Below are positions 1 to 11,805 of a DNA stretch of 64,000 nt, piece by piece. Below the pieces are notes generated by a model. The model was not told where the DNA came from, made no database searches, and was given only the letters and a program-made list of their open reading frames with translations. This stretch comes from Coniferiporia sulphurascens (Eukaryota; Basidiomycota; Agaricomycetes; Hymenochaetales; Hymenochaetaceae), in assembly GCA_002794785.1 (NCBI GenBank), contig NBBA01000004.1, positions 1,302,001 through 1,366,000 on the forward strand, given 5' to 3'. The stretch's first letter is position 1, and every line of letters starts with the position of its first letter. The translations under genes were made by a program, and so were the position numbers.

Positions 1-1077
1 CCTTATCACGGGCCAGGGCAGGCGCACGGTAAGTACACAAACTTCGGACACCCGGGATGCAGGCGCATTTCGGATCAAGAAAAGTGGGGGCACATGAAGA
101 GCGCTATTTCTGACCATGTTACTATAAAGGCCTTTGCTTTTCCGTACCCCGCGGCATTCGCATTCCCCCTTCACTAAAGAACGTAAGTAAGGCGGCTGGC
201 AGAAAATCCATTCCCTTCATTCACATCTCTATTTTTCAGATCTACGCGGAAATCAAAGCAGAGTACCCAGACTTCAATATACCGAAGCACGGGTACGTTC
301 CAAGTAACCAGAAAATCGGCGCCCGCTATGTCCGCTTCCACCCCGCTTCACATACTCATCCTGCTTGCTTGTTGTACCATCTAATTTCGCTGAATGCTCC
401 GCCTATTTCTCTCCACCTTGTTCCCTTATTACCTGTCCGTTTTTTTTTCGATGCTAAGACGTGAACATGCAGGAACCTAACCGCTTGGGCGAACTCTGGT
501 GTCTTACTCCTAAACACCGCACTGACCGTGCGAAACGGGAATGCAGGCTCGCACTCCAAGAAAGGGTGGGAAACCTTTACAGACAAGGTGATCGACGTCG
601 TCGACAAATACGGCGGAGCGAATCTTGGCGGGACGAATGGTGTCGGGCGCGGAATTGTGTTCATGGCCTGGGGCGCTTGGGCGGCGAAGCGAGTCGAGAA
701 GCTCGACAATGTGCGCCTTTTTCTTCTTCACAGGAAAATCAGAATACACCCTGAAATTTCTGTTCGCTCTTTCAATTCCCCCGACTTGATCAATTCTAGA
801 GGAAACACCTGATCCTGAAAAGCGCCGTAAGTCTTCCGCTCCTGTTTCCTCGCGTACGTCATTTGCTGTCGCTGATATCCCATGTATACGCCGCGTCGGT
901 CTACCTTTCCTCCGCTCGGACGCCGCACAGCATCCCTCCCCTCTGAGCGCATCACGCGGGTTCCTTGGGAACGGACACTTCAAGAAGGCTAACGACTGGC
1001 TAGAGGAACGCTACGGGAAAGACGGGCTTATCGACTGGTGCAAGCTGGACGTTGATGAGCCACAGCAGTCCCAGTGA
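1..1077 (+). CDS. UNG1: Uracil-DNA glycosylase, 3' part (gene runs off the left edge)
   Basis: This enzyme removes uracil from DNA to start base-excision repair in nucleus and mitochondria. Exons by hand: <1-28, 130-182, 240-292, 473-710, 800-826, 931-1077; every junction keeps the frame and each intron is GT-AG. The window opens at [10 protein letters not shown], the water-activating loop, so the catalytic Asp just before it lies outside. Next come [48 protein letters not shown] and [11 protein letters not shown]. The DNA-intercalation loop HPSPLS is split exactly between the 27-nt exon 5 (ending KSA) and exon 6. The stop is TGA at 1075-1077. Spelling agrees with family UDG throughout, with no broken motif. 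Identity is very secure; exact junctions are inferred from family spelling. Confidence 0.95.
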
Positions 1078-2463
1078 TTTATTAATTCGGGACGGGGAAT
1101 GCGGAAAATCACCCGACTCGGCCGCCAATTCATTCACATAATCTTAGTCATAATACGTTTGCATACCCGCCACTGTTGTACATACCTCTGACCTCGTTTC
1201 TTGCTCGGACTATCGGTCACATTGCTTTACTTCTATTGAAGAAGTCTGGTATTCTGGTCATGACGCCTGGATGTTGAAACAATTCACACTAACGCACCGA
1301 AGCCAGCAGCCTGGGCACACGATGCTGCCAGCACGAACATCAAGCTTGCAGGCGCATAGCAGCTATTAGTACGTCAAGCCAATCGTGAGCTTGCTTCTGA
1401 TATCGGTAAACTTGGGTGTGGCGTTGAAACAGGAGCGATAGCGGGGGGAGAAAGGTTGGGTTAGCGCGGGGCGGGGCGGGCTGGAAATTCCAGACTCGCC
1501 GTTGTCGCGTGTAGGTTCCCCCCGGGTAGGCCAAGGCGGCGAGCTATGATGACTGCTGCGGGGAAGGGCAATGGGGTTCGAAGTCTGCTGTAGCTCTTGG
1601 CCAGTGCATGTTTTAGTGCTTCTGCAGTGATCAAAAAATACTCCAAATTTGGGCCCAAACAAAAGCCATCAAATCAAAGGGTATCTACGCCATTATTGGG
1701 CACCTTATCATTTGTGTATTCCTTAGTACTGCGGCACATCAAAAGATGGCCTTCGCACTGGAGTGAGGGCTGCAAACACCAGGCACTGGCAGCCGCGTGA
1801 GAACGTCGACTTCCACTTAGGGCGGTGAAGTCGGTCCACCAAGGCGATCATTTTCCTTATAAGGCAAGACAATCATCTCCGCATGCGGCATTTGCAAACA
1901 AACTGGGAACATCGGCGGAGTAAAGGTAAAACTGTAAATCTTAGGGACGAAAACCAGTGGCCAATAGACCGGGTCAACCACCGAGGCAGTCCCTCCGCTA
2001 AGCGGCTTGGGAGGCCCACTCAATTCCAGTGTTCGCGGCACCGTCTTTAGCGGCCTGATCCCGGGGCGGCGATCTCTCCTCAAGTAGAAACGCCGCGATA
2101 TGTGATAAGATCACCCGGCGCGGCGAAAAAGCGTACTAATGTGGTAGCTCGCAACACTAATACGTGGTACTCATGTTGTAAGAATATATACGTGAGCTCT
2201 GCCCCCTCCTCCGTCGTCAGCATCACGGCGGGCTGTCGCTTCGCTCGACAATCACTCACGCAGTGTACTCACACGTACGGGTGCGAGCGGATGTCCGTCA
2301 TTGTCGCCGGCTATGTAATACTGCGGTCTCCATGGGGGGTCCAAGACAAAACACGTCGCCACACGATGGTAGCTGAAGCGGGCCAGTGCCCGGTAGTCTC
2401 TCATGCCTACGAGCGCAGATTGCGCGGTCCGCGCGGGGTATAGTTCATCAAGGGAAAAGTGGG
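1078..2463. other. Intergenic stretch between UNG1 and the bZIP gene; one exon-like segment
   Basis: Contains one minus-strand exon-like segment (1543-1340, listed separately). Another minus-strand open stretch, 2083-1817, is proline-rich at its end and unrecognised. No repeat, tRNA or promoter element was recognised. It also holds the 3' flanks of UNG1 and of the minus-strand bZIP gene. Confidence 0.4.
1340..1543 (-). other. Exon-like open segment, possible 3' end of an unidentified gene
   Basis: Reading minus from 1543, just after an ATAG that could be an acceptor, a 67-codon frame runs to TGA at 1342-1340. Its last third (…HTQVYRYQKQAHDWLDVL…) has a balanced composition, unlike chance frames nearby. 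The segment just upstream (about 1658-1545), in another frame, also reads like protein (EALKHALAKSYSRLR), which would fit an upstream exon joined by a short intron or a decayed gene. I do not recognise the family and could not assemble a full gene. It could be a chance frame. Confidence 0.25.
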
Positions 2464-3586
2464 TCAGGTCGTGCGACGAAGAGATGGGTCTGGCGGGTGT
2501 TCATGACCGGCGTATTCGTGTCGGGGGATGTTTGGGAGCCCGATGTGCGAAGTGGCGTGGGCAGACGGCTGCCGTGCGAGAGCAGGCTGGGCTCTCTGCG
2601 GGTATGGGGCGGGAGGAAACGTGTCAACGTACGAAGGAAAATGTTGAGGATTTGGTATTGACCTTCGAAGACCCAACGCCATGCTAAGGCTCATCGGCGG
2701 AGGGGCAGGTGACGAGGGAGAAAAGTTGCCGTGCGGAGCTAATGGGCTATGTGCTGCTCCACCGCCCAAGCCTGATTCCATCTGGTGTGGGTGCGAGTGT
2801 AAAGGCGGTGAAGACTGTGCTAGATTCCGGATTGGTCCGGACGGGTTATGCCCATGTGTCATTGTGGCCATAGAGTAAAAGGGCTCGTCGCGGGAATAAT
2901 TAGATGATGATGTTGACCGATCCGTGGAATGGCTGTAACCCGATGTACCCGGGGCTGGATACAGAGCACCGGAAAGAGATGACCGGGATCTCGATGGTGA
3001 ACTGGCGTCGAACCGGAAATGAGGCTCGGGCGCGTAAGAGGAGGCTGCGGTCGGAGCATTCGTCGAAACAGCAGGTTGAATGCCCTCTCTATCCGAGGCG
3101 TAGTCTTCGTGCGGGGGCATTGTCAGGGCGTGGTCCCATAGTCCCCCAGAGTTATCTCCGGCGGCACCCGACTGCTGTGAGACTGAGGGCAGCGGTTGTA
3201 TGATGGAGTGCGGCGATGAGGAACTCGTCCTCGGAGAGGCGGAGCCCTCGCCCGCCACGGAGTCCGCTTGAGAAGTGGATGACCGGTTGTATGGCTTGGC
3301 CTTATCCTTGCCAGTGGGTCCACGTCCCAGTGGCGGGCGGTTTGCCGGCGGGAGACTGAGGGCGGCCCGCAGACTGTCGTTCTCTTCCTCCAGCTCGGCA
3401 ACACGCTCCTCAAGCGACTGTGGGGGGTTGGCAATACTGAGCACCTAACAATCCACCATAAATCGAATTTATATTAGTGCGTACCTGAAGGTGGGCAGCT
3501 CTCCTGGCGCGAAATGCCCTTTGTACATCACGGGCTCTGTTGGGGGGCAGGTTGTCGTTACGCTTTCTGCCTCTCTTTGACGACAT
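2464..3586 (-). CDS. bZIP transcription factor (fungal Yap-like basic region)
   Basis: DNA-binding nuclear regulator. Two exons: 3586-3485 (34 codons) and 3444-2464, separated by a 40-nt GT-AG intron that lies inside the basic region/zipper junction (…RAAHLQ|VLSIA…). The spliced protein is 360 aa. Residues 7-34 hold the basic region (KRNDNLPPNRARDVQRAFR), where the usual N-x7-R spacing is present in the form N…A-x2-AFRAR. A leucine-type coiled coil follows (SLEERVAELEEENDSLRAAL). The remainder is Ser/Pro/His-rich and looks disordered, as in agaricomycete bZIP proteins. An in-frame ATG at 3601 is an alternative start; I chose 3586 (MSSKRGRKR) because it opens the basic region directly. Family membership is secure; which bZIP subfamily is not. 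Confidence 0.85.
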
Positions 3587-3601
3587 GTGCGGTGGGGACA
3601 A

Positions 3602-6600
3602 ATGGTAGGGAGCGAGTAAGGTTCAGCGAGGATACGCAGCACAGCAGAAGTGGGGAAGCGGGCGAACGGGGAAGGAAATACATGGTAGTTTATATAGACC
3701 GCGTCTACCAGTTTAAGAATGAATTCTATTACCCTCTCGTAAAGCGGTACCGCCTGTCCCTGTTTTTGGCGCCGATCTTCGACTTCCGAGGTCTCTAGAT
3801 CGCTCAGGTTCTGAGGCTCTCGGAGGCTGAGGCGAGAGAGAAAAGGGATTTCTCGTCGCGGTAGTGTAATTAGCGAGTCGGAGGTGAAAAACTGCCGCCA
3901 GCTGGCGGACAGGCGGGCTCGCACGGTAGAGGCGAAGCGACTACTGGGCGGCCCGACGCGAGGGAAGCTGTGGCCAGCCCCAACTGCCTCCGGTGAGTGC
4001 GCAACTGGACTCGTCAAATTAAAAGACGGGCAGTTATGAAAGGAGTCAGTGATAGTAAACACTAGGTACTAGGATAATCGCCGCGCCGACAACTCGGAGT
4101 TGAAAATAAATTGAATGGAAAATGATGATCGGTTCTAGAGAATTTAATCGGATTATCCGTGAATACGAGAGAGGGGTTTCCTCTTTGTGCAGTAGGTGAC
4201 AGGCTCTGGTGGGGCTCTCTCGTAATTACTTAATGTTAAAGCGGTAGCATGCGAACGCCCGCCGACTACCAACTTGACATTGCCGAGGTGTAAAAAGAAG
4301 TGATCGTAGTCACACCGTTACGGTCACTCACGCAGGACCTCGGATGCCCGTCCGATCCGCTCCTGATCGTTTACTCAGGTTCATGTTCGCATGAGAAACA
4401 GAAACCGTTGTCGCAGTTGTCGCTGCATCTTTCGACGTCGCCTGGTCTTTTGTGATACTGATCTCGTTTGGCGTTCTTTTCCTCTAGTCTTTTGTTTTAA
4501 GTCTAGAAAAGAAACCGATCCTGTCTGGGCGCGCAAAATTCCGCAGTGCCTCGCATGCAAGTGTTTTACATACACACAGAACCGGATCCACAAACAGGTA
4601 CCCCTCCGACGAGCTACAAGGGCACAACATCACCAAACCTATCTGCAGTCGGATCTCGTTGCCCCTCGGCTGTGGGCATCCTGGTTACGTCGCTAGCCCT
4701 TGGTCCCGTCGTGTTGCCGAGGAGCTCAAGACCAGTCTCAGGACACGTCCTGGCGCGTCGGTGTCGTACATGACGCTGGTCTGCCCTTTGGTCGATACGT
4801 TTCAATCGGATGATCGCATGCCAGCGGTCCTTCACCCTCGATCACACGCTTCCCGTTCTCTGATCAGTTCTTGCACATGTACTACAGGTACAGGACGGAG
4901 AGGTGACGTCCTACACTAGCTCAGCTCTCCCAAAAGTCAACCGTCCATCCTTGTGGCGTCCGCGGAGCTCTATAGGCGCTCCCGAAGCGATGGGAAATAG
5001 ATTCCGCGGAAGCTGAGCGGTCCCGGGTGCCTTAGTATAGCAGTAGTACTCATTAATCGTTGGCGGCTACGAAAAGAGGGCTTGTTCCGTACGGACAAGA
5101 CCGAGTGGCGGCGGCGCTTTCGTGTCAAAAGTCGCAATACAAGAGACAAAAAAAACAGAGACAAAAGACTCGACGGCACATCTTGCAGAGCTATTGATTA
5201 GGAAAGAATTCGCACATTAATAATGACGCCACAGACACATGCTGCCAACGTTAATGTCCGTAACTTTGCTTGTTTATCTGCTCATTGCGTTTATCGGCTC
5301 TGGCTGGCCATCAGTGATTACTAGCACAAAGCAGTTCTGGCCCACAGTGAAGCTAGATGGAGTCCAATGCAAGGCAGGAGAAATGCCTCGCACCCGCTCT
5401 CCTGCCACGTCTATTTATAGCGGTTTCGCTGTACAAATTTGTCAGAAGGTCGACGGCGGACGCCCGCCCCCATGGCCTTTATAAACGTAAGTTTGCAGAA
5501 AACGATGTCGTAAGATTCAGATCAATACTCATCTCGATTTCTCTCGTTCAACATCCGGCGGTCGGTCATAACGGATGCGTCGATTAATATTCTCTGCAAT
5601 ATAACAAAGCCGGGAACTCTCCGTGATGACATTACGATGCGTAAGATACCAATTGTTGACCCCTCTGTCGCCAAAAACAGACGTACTGTGCTATGGTTCG
5701 TAGGGAATCAGCTGCACTCTACATGGCGGCCCGAGAGCGTGAGGAAGCGTATAAAGTAGAAAATAGAACACCGGCGAGGGCGCCAGTCAAACTGGTTGTG
5801 CCATTTCCTTCTTCACATGCAACGCCTTTTCCTTAAAGAATGGAAGGATAGGTACATACCAAGAAACCTCATTAAGCTCTTTCCGCAACTTGACCGGTGT
5901 CCGGGATGCCTGTGGTCCGCGGACGAGCGCCGTTAGCAGTATTGAGAGCGAAATTGACCACGGTACCAGGTTAATATTTTCCCGAAGCAGTCACCGGAAG
6001 TCGGGGATGCGCCGTATTTATATCTTGCGCGCAGATTGCTGTTCCCGCAACAAAGTTAAGCATTTTTTAGAAGGGGTTGTGTAAATGCTCTTACGAACGT
6101 CCTGCATACATGCACAACTTACTTGGGCTCAGTAAAATGATTCTGCCGATGCGCGCATACGTGATATTAGCGCCGATGCTTGCAGCATATATTGCTGCGC
6201 TTATAAGAGATAGCGTTCGCCACGAATCCAACACAGCGCCCAACGGGTTGCTACGAACTCAGTAGTTCACGGACAGAAACAGAATTTCTGCAGAGAAGCC
6301 CCGTATAAGTCTGTAATAATGAGAGAGTCCGTAGGTTCAGACACCGCCAGCGACTGCGGACTCACAAGCTAAATATTAGGCCAGTTTGAATGGACAGACA
6401 ACAATACTTGAGCGCTCCTTTGTAGCGCTCAGAGTCTTCGCGTGGGCAACGTTCCATCTGAGAAGCGGGAACATTCGGGCACGGCGGTGTCAGAGAATGT
6501 CGCTGAGGTACATATGAGCCCGGAATACTAGCATGGTCTAAACGTACGCTTTGCGTGGCCCAAAGTTCACCGAGACGATTATAATGGAGGGAGAAACGGT

Positions 6601-6809
6601 AAGGTTTGAGATTGATTATGGGTAATTTTAATCGGAGTTCAAAATCGCATGCTTGCCCAAACAATCGTGCCGTGTTTCTTCTCCCCATCTGCCACTCGCA
6701 GCGTGCACTCTGACCATCCTTCCTCACTTTATCTTTCTTGCGGAAGCCTACTCATAGTCAATTCTACTCGGAGTCTGAAGCCTTGTGCTTTTCTAAAATT
6801 TAACAAAAA
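3602..6809. other. Gap between the bZIP gene and BBP, no gene recognised
   Basis: The first ~500 bases are promoter/5' leader of the minus-strand bZIP gene and the last ~100 bases lead into BBP. In between, only short frames (under about 120 codons) occur on both strands, none with recognisable motifs or plausible splice joins. I saw no tandem repeat, inverted repeat pair, tRNA or transposon remnant. Confidence 0.4.
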
Positions 6810-8677
6810 ATGTGGAGGCCAGCGACTAAACAGATCACGGGAACGAATGAGGGTCAGTCGCATCTTCCTGCCTATCACTTACGCAAAATCTTGGTAGATC
6901 TATGAGGATTGTTGGCTAATTAGGCTTTGTAGTCCCACTCGGAAACAGGAGGCGATTTGGTCCTGCCCCAGTGGAAGATAGTGCCCCTCCGCAGCTTGCG
7001 CAACCCTCGCCGTCCGCATACCCGCGCCCGCAGCCACACCGTGGTAGTTCAGAAGAGAGGTCTCGCGAGCAGTCACCCGCAATCAGCGCCCTTGGTACGT
7101 ATAAGCACTCATTAGATGGCCTCAGGCCTGTTACCAGGCTTTACAGGCCATTGCTTACACGTCTTCACTCGCATTTTATCCTACTCCTATCTCCTTCCCC
7201 TTCTGCCTGTTTATTTTCACTGACTTGAATACTAATCCAACATCTTGTTTCCCGTAACATTTTGCTTTCAGCTGACCCAAATGCTCCGAAAAAGCGTCGT
7301 AGTCGTTGGGGGGAGGCGAAGGCGGAGCTCCCCGGTCTTCCGACAGCTATATCGGCCAATGGCGTCTCACAGGCTCAGTTGGATAACTATGCTATTCATC
7401 TCCGCCTCGAAGAAATTAACAGCAAGTTGCGTTTGAATGACTATATTCCACCGGAAAGAGAAAGGTGTGTGTGATAGTCGCATATGCTTTCGAGCAATAA
7501 TTGAGTTCCTATAGATCCCCATCTCCTCCTCCTACATACGATGCTCACGGTCGGCGAACTAACACCCGTGAGGTCCGTTACCGCAAGAAGCTCGAAGACG
7601 AGCGCATTAGGCTAGTTGACCGAGCGCTCAAAACTGATCCCAATTTCCGTCCACCCGTCGAGTATCATCAGCAGAAACGCTCGCAACGTCCGTCAGAGAA
7701 AGTTTACATTCCCGTGAAGGAGTTTCCTGAGATCAATTTCTTCGGTCTGCTCGTTGGTCCTCGCGGCAATAGTTTGAAGAAAATGGAGCGTGACAGCGGC
7801 GCAAAAATCAGTATTCGTGGCAAAGGGAGCGTTAAAGAAGGCAAAGGGAAACCTGACCAATTTGCAGACGATGCTGAGGAGGACTTACATTGCCTTGTTA
7901 TGGCTGAGTCAGAAGAAAAGGTTGCCTCGTGTGTAAAGCTTATCAATAAAGTTATCGAAACGGTACGCATAAACTAATCACGTGATATACTTGTTTTATT
8001 AATCTTTTATTTTTTAGGCGGCGTCTACACCTGAAGGTCAGAATGATCACAAACGTAACCAACTTCGTGAACTCGCTGCACTGAACGGAACCCTTCGCGA
8101 TGACGAGAATCAAATTTGTCAGAACTGTGGTGGTGTCGGTCACCGGAAATATGACTGCCCGGAGCAACGTAATTTCACCGCTAACGTTATTTGTCGAGTC
8201 TGTGGGAGCGCTGGACATATGGCTCGTGATTGCCAGGTAAAATCTGACCCTAACGCACCTCCAGGCGCTGTGCAGGGCGTGAATAAGGGCAACTTCGATT
8301 CGGAATATGCTAGTCTAATGGCAGAACTTGGAGAGAGTGGTGCTGGGTCTGGGCCTGGAAAGTCCTGGGGTGGCAGCGGCGCGGGACACAGCGTCACAGC
8401 GGGTGGATCTGACGTCCCTCCGTGGCGCCGCCCGGAAATGTGGCAAACAACTTCAACAACTAACACAAACCAAAATACGCAGAACGGCTACCGTCCACCC
8501 CAGGCGTATGCAGCAGGCGCCGCTGGATATGGGGGAGCTTATGGAGGCCAGCAGTCTTGGTACCAAGGAGGGGGAACCTATCCTCAGGGTTATGGAGGCC
8601 AGGACTACTCTGCCGCGTATGCTCAGTATTATCAACAGCAGTACAATCAGACCCAGGCTCCAGTTCCCCAGCAGTGA
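6810..8677 (+). CDS. BBP: Branchpoint-bridging protein / splicing factor 1
   Basis: Binds the intron branchpoint in the first spliceosome assembly step, together with the U2AF subunits. Exons: 6810-6852, 6933-7094, 7272-7464, 7515-7962, 8018-8677; spliced product 501 aa. The start [14 protein letters not shown] continues across the first intron into [11 protein letters not shown], the family N-terminus. RSRWGEAK followed by the Ser-Pro motif SPSPPPTYD is the U2AF-binding/phosphorylated region. The KH-QUA2 domain spans about residues 165-280 ([20 protein letters not shown]). Two CCHC zinc knuckles follow at C316-C329 and C341-C354. The C-terminus is Gly/Tyr/Gln-rich low complexity. Identity is very secure. 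It is relevant to the window's intron-dense, microexon-bearing genes and to SDE2 at 25.5 kb, another splicing factor. Confidence 0.96.
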
Positions 8678-11600
8678 CGCATGAACAAGCAGCATCTGCG
8701 ACACCTTTCTTCAAAACTCGGCCCCGTGTATCCTATTTATTCCAGCAGTCAACCACTCCATACGTCAAGCTGCTCTGAAGGAATTCATCGAGTGTCTGTA
8801 CCCATTGATTTCACATGCACTCACCGTTTAGGCATCGGCTTCGCGACTTCTTGTAGATGGAGTTTCTAATTACAGGGCATGCCAAGCAAATCGCCTGTCG
8901 CTGACATTTTATTGTCTTCCTTAGCAGCAGGCCCATTCGCATCCGAAGACCCTAGCCTTTCGGTGATTCTCTTATTTGCCTCAGTTTGTATCTTACTCAG
9001 ACAGGTAGCAACAATTAATGTTCGGTGCCGCTGTATTTTTGTGTGATTCCTGGAACTTCGGTAGCGTTGATCGAGCGGGAGTCAGACGTGTCCGTAAGAT
9101 GAACAAGCTACTGTAATTACGTATTTCTATTCCATCCGGAGGGAGTCGGACAACGTTATGTTTGTGCCTTGGAATACCTTATCCTACACTGAGATCCGGA
9201 GTGCTCATTTCAACTCCGTCTTCCAGCAATGCCTACCTTTTGAAACGCTATCCTTGAAGCTCCCCCTAACAGATGACTATGAACTGTCCGCACCGGCCCG
9301 AGAACACTATCACGGCATTGTGCGGAGGTGTCTCGCGTTTCCCCGGTGTCCTCCACTTCTTTAACCCCGCAAGTTTAAATTTCTTTCTACATGTATCAAC
9401 TCTCGACATACTATTTCCCAGTGAGGTGGGCAAGATACAATTCTTCACTTCAAATAGAACCTCTCACAATGTATCATTTGTGAAATGACAGCTAGAGAGA
9501 AAAAAGTTTGTGCCAGTATGCATCGTTCATTTAAAAGAAGATTTGACATATCAGTTGGCAGGCCGATGCCGGACATCGCTTGTTTAATCGCCTCCGACAA
9601 AGATGACTTTTCGGCTATCGGATGGGTCTTTTGACGCGTTCGCTGCCGTGTGTAAGACTGGGAAATCCCGACGGTCCGGCCTTAATGGGCAGTTGTCTGT
9701 CGAGATGCCTGTGGTTGGCTAGTAAAACACTGACATTGAATAAAACTGAAGGCGAAGTACGTCTCGAAGCTCGAGATCGGGTTGGCAGCGCCACGGAAAA
9801 CCCGCCTTGTTTAATGGAATTATTCGCAATTTGGAAACGAAAACTGCCGGAAGGAGCGTCTTTTTGGGTTCGCTAGTCCTTCAAAAAATGGCGGCGTACT
9901 CTATCCGGACGGATTGGGACGGTCCGGAATTCTATACTGATACTTACGCGTATTGTCCCGCACCCTTTCGCAACGATTCTTTGATATTCTAGACACCGAG
10001 CAAGGCATCGCGTCGTTTTTCCAACCCACGAGGCTCGCATGTGATGGTATCTTCCATTGAGAAATTAAGGTGCCTGCTTCCGCCGTGGGTACTTCAATTT
10101 TTGAATTTAAGGGTGTAACCGAAATAGTAATTCCCGCTGCAAAAAATATCACAGAGGAGCAAGCACGCACGGACACACCTGCTATTGATTAGCCCGGCCC
10201 GGGCTATAGTGTTTGCTTAGGTTCTAGAATCGAGGGGGCAAGGTTGTGGCCCCCTGTGTCATTACTTCCGCTAAGGTACGCCCGAGGTCCGAGGGATATA
10301 TATCTAAAAAATCCAAGACGGCGCGCGGATACGTACATATGTATCGGTGATTCAAAGCTATCAGCGATCTATTGAAAGCCTTGATGTAAAGAGCGTCATC
10401 CCATTGACGGTCTCCCACTGCGGCGTTTGAAGCAACTGCGAATCAGGGATGTACTCTTTTCCGGACCATTGAGTAGTTCACTCAAAAAATCGAATGTGCG
10501 GAATATGCACGCACCATGTGCATCGCAACTGTATTAGAAGCACGCGCTATTGCGATGTCGCAATGTCCCTGAAGGACATCCGAAAACCCCGCAATGCCTC
10601 GCCTGTGTCCGACGGAGAACCGCTAGCCAGTTTTGTCACCCTCGGCTCGGGTCTGGCCCACGGAAGGTCAACTATATGCAGCCGTTTTTGGCCAGGGGTA
10701 ATATATGGTTATGAGGGTCCCATAACCAAATATGAGTTTCAATGCCTGCCGCTCAGAGAGCGGCACACGCGCACTGCGCTCGGAAACATCCTTTTCTCCC
10801 TCGGGTCACTAAGTGGGGCTGCAGAATCTCCGCATCCGGGCGCCCGAATCCGCGATGTATGGTCCCTCGGAGCAAATCCAATGAGGTTGTATGCGCCAGT
10901 CTAACGGCGCTCGCGGTCATTCAAGGATCAGGCATGTGTGCTGTAGTAGGTGTGTTAACGCTTTGTTGTGGAACCGAAAAGAAGGATTCTTAACTGGGGA
11001 ACCGCAGTAAATGCGACGGTCGACGGTGGTAGAGGGTGTGAGACAAGATAAAAAAACGATGAAGATGTCCATTCGCAGGCTGTCATATCGGTGCAAGCAG
11101 CTGAGTCTAGATCGGGTGTGCTGCTGTATAGAGATACAACCGTAATAGCACGGCATGTATGCACGTACAGGGGTGCTTCATACCACGACACGTACTAAGC
11201 TTCGAGGCGTTTTACCACACAGATGCGCTGAGCACGGTGCGGACGTGCCCCGTATTTTAGGGGTATGAGCACATGTTTCGTACGTTGCATCACCTGAGTA
11301 TGTTCTGAACCTTGACAAGCCCGAGTTGCATTGGCGTGATCTAACTTACCGATTGCGAATGGAACACCAACTTTTTAGGAACTGGGTAAACCTACGCTTC
11401 TGTCGTATCTCGTATCTACTAAGATTGTCAGTCTTGGGAAAGCCGACGCAACTGGGTACTAGACCAGTGAATCGGCGGACCAAGTTCGTTTCCCTCTTGA
11501 GAATAAAGATTGCTCTGCGCATGTTTTGCGGTCTATAAGTACCTGTTCACTAATTCAAGCGATAGGGGGGAGAAAGACATCATCGACGCTAGCCGGTATA

Positions 11601-11805
11601 GTGTATGCCACCGATTCAAGCCGACGCGAAGAGCATGTTCAAGTTGTCGTTGTTTGTTTGTTACTGCCACTACGGGTCGACGTACTCACATTTCCCGAAG
11701 CTCTCGTAACAGGCAAGAACAGGATGCAAAATGAAATACGCAGCCGACTCAATGTTGGAAGCACGATCAGGTCCAGTGTCAAAATATCTAGTCTCAGCAT
11801 CAGTA
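8678..11805. other. Gap between BBP and RCM1, no gene recognised
   Basis: Both flanking genes end or begin outside it (BBP 3' end on the left, RCM1 3' end on the right), so no promoter of a recognised gene is expected here. Only short, unrelated frames occur. A short perfect palindrome (AGCCCGGCCCGGGCT, about 10192-10206) is the only structure noted and is probably chance. Confidence 0.4.

Noticed and set aside
10192..10206. Perfect short palindrome AGCCCGGCCCGGGCT
   Set aside because: Too short, with no flanking gene start, poly-U tail or partner copy; likely chance.
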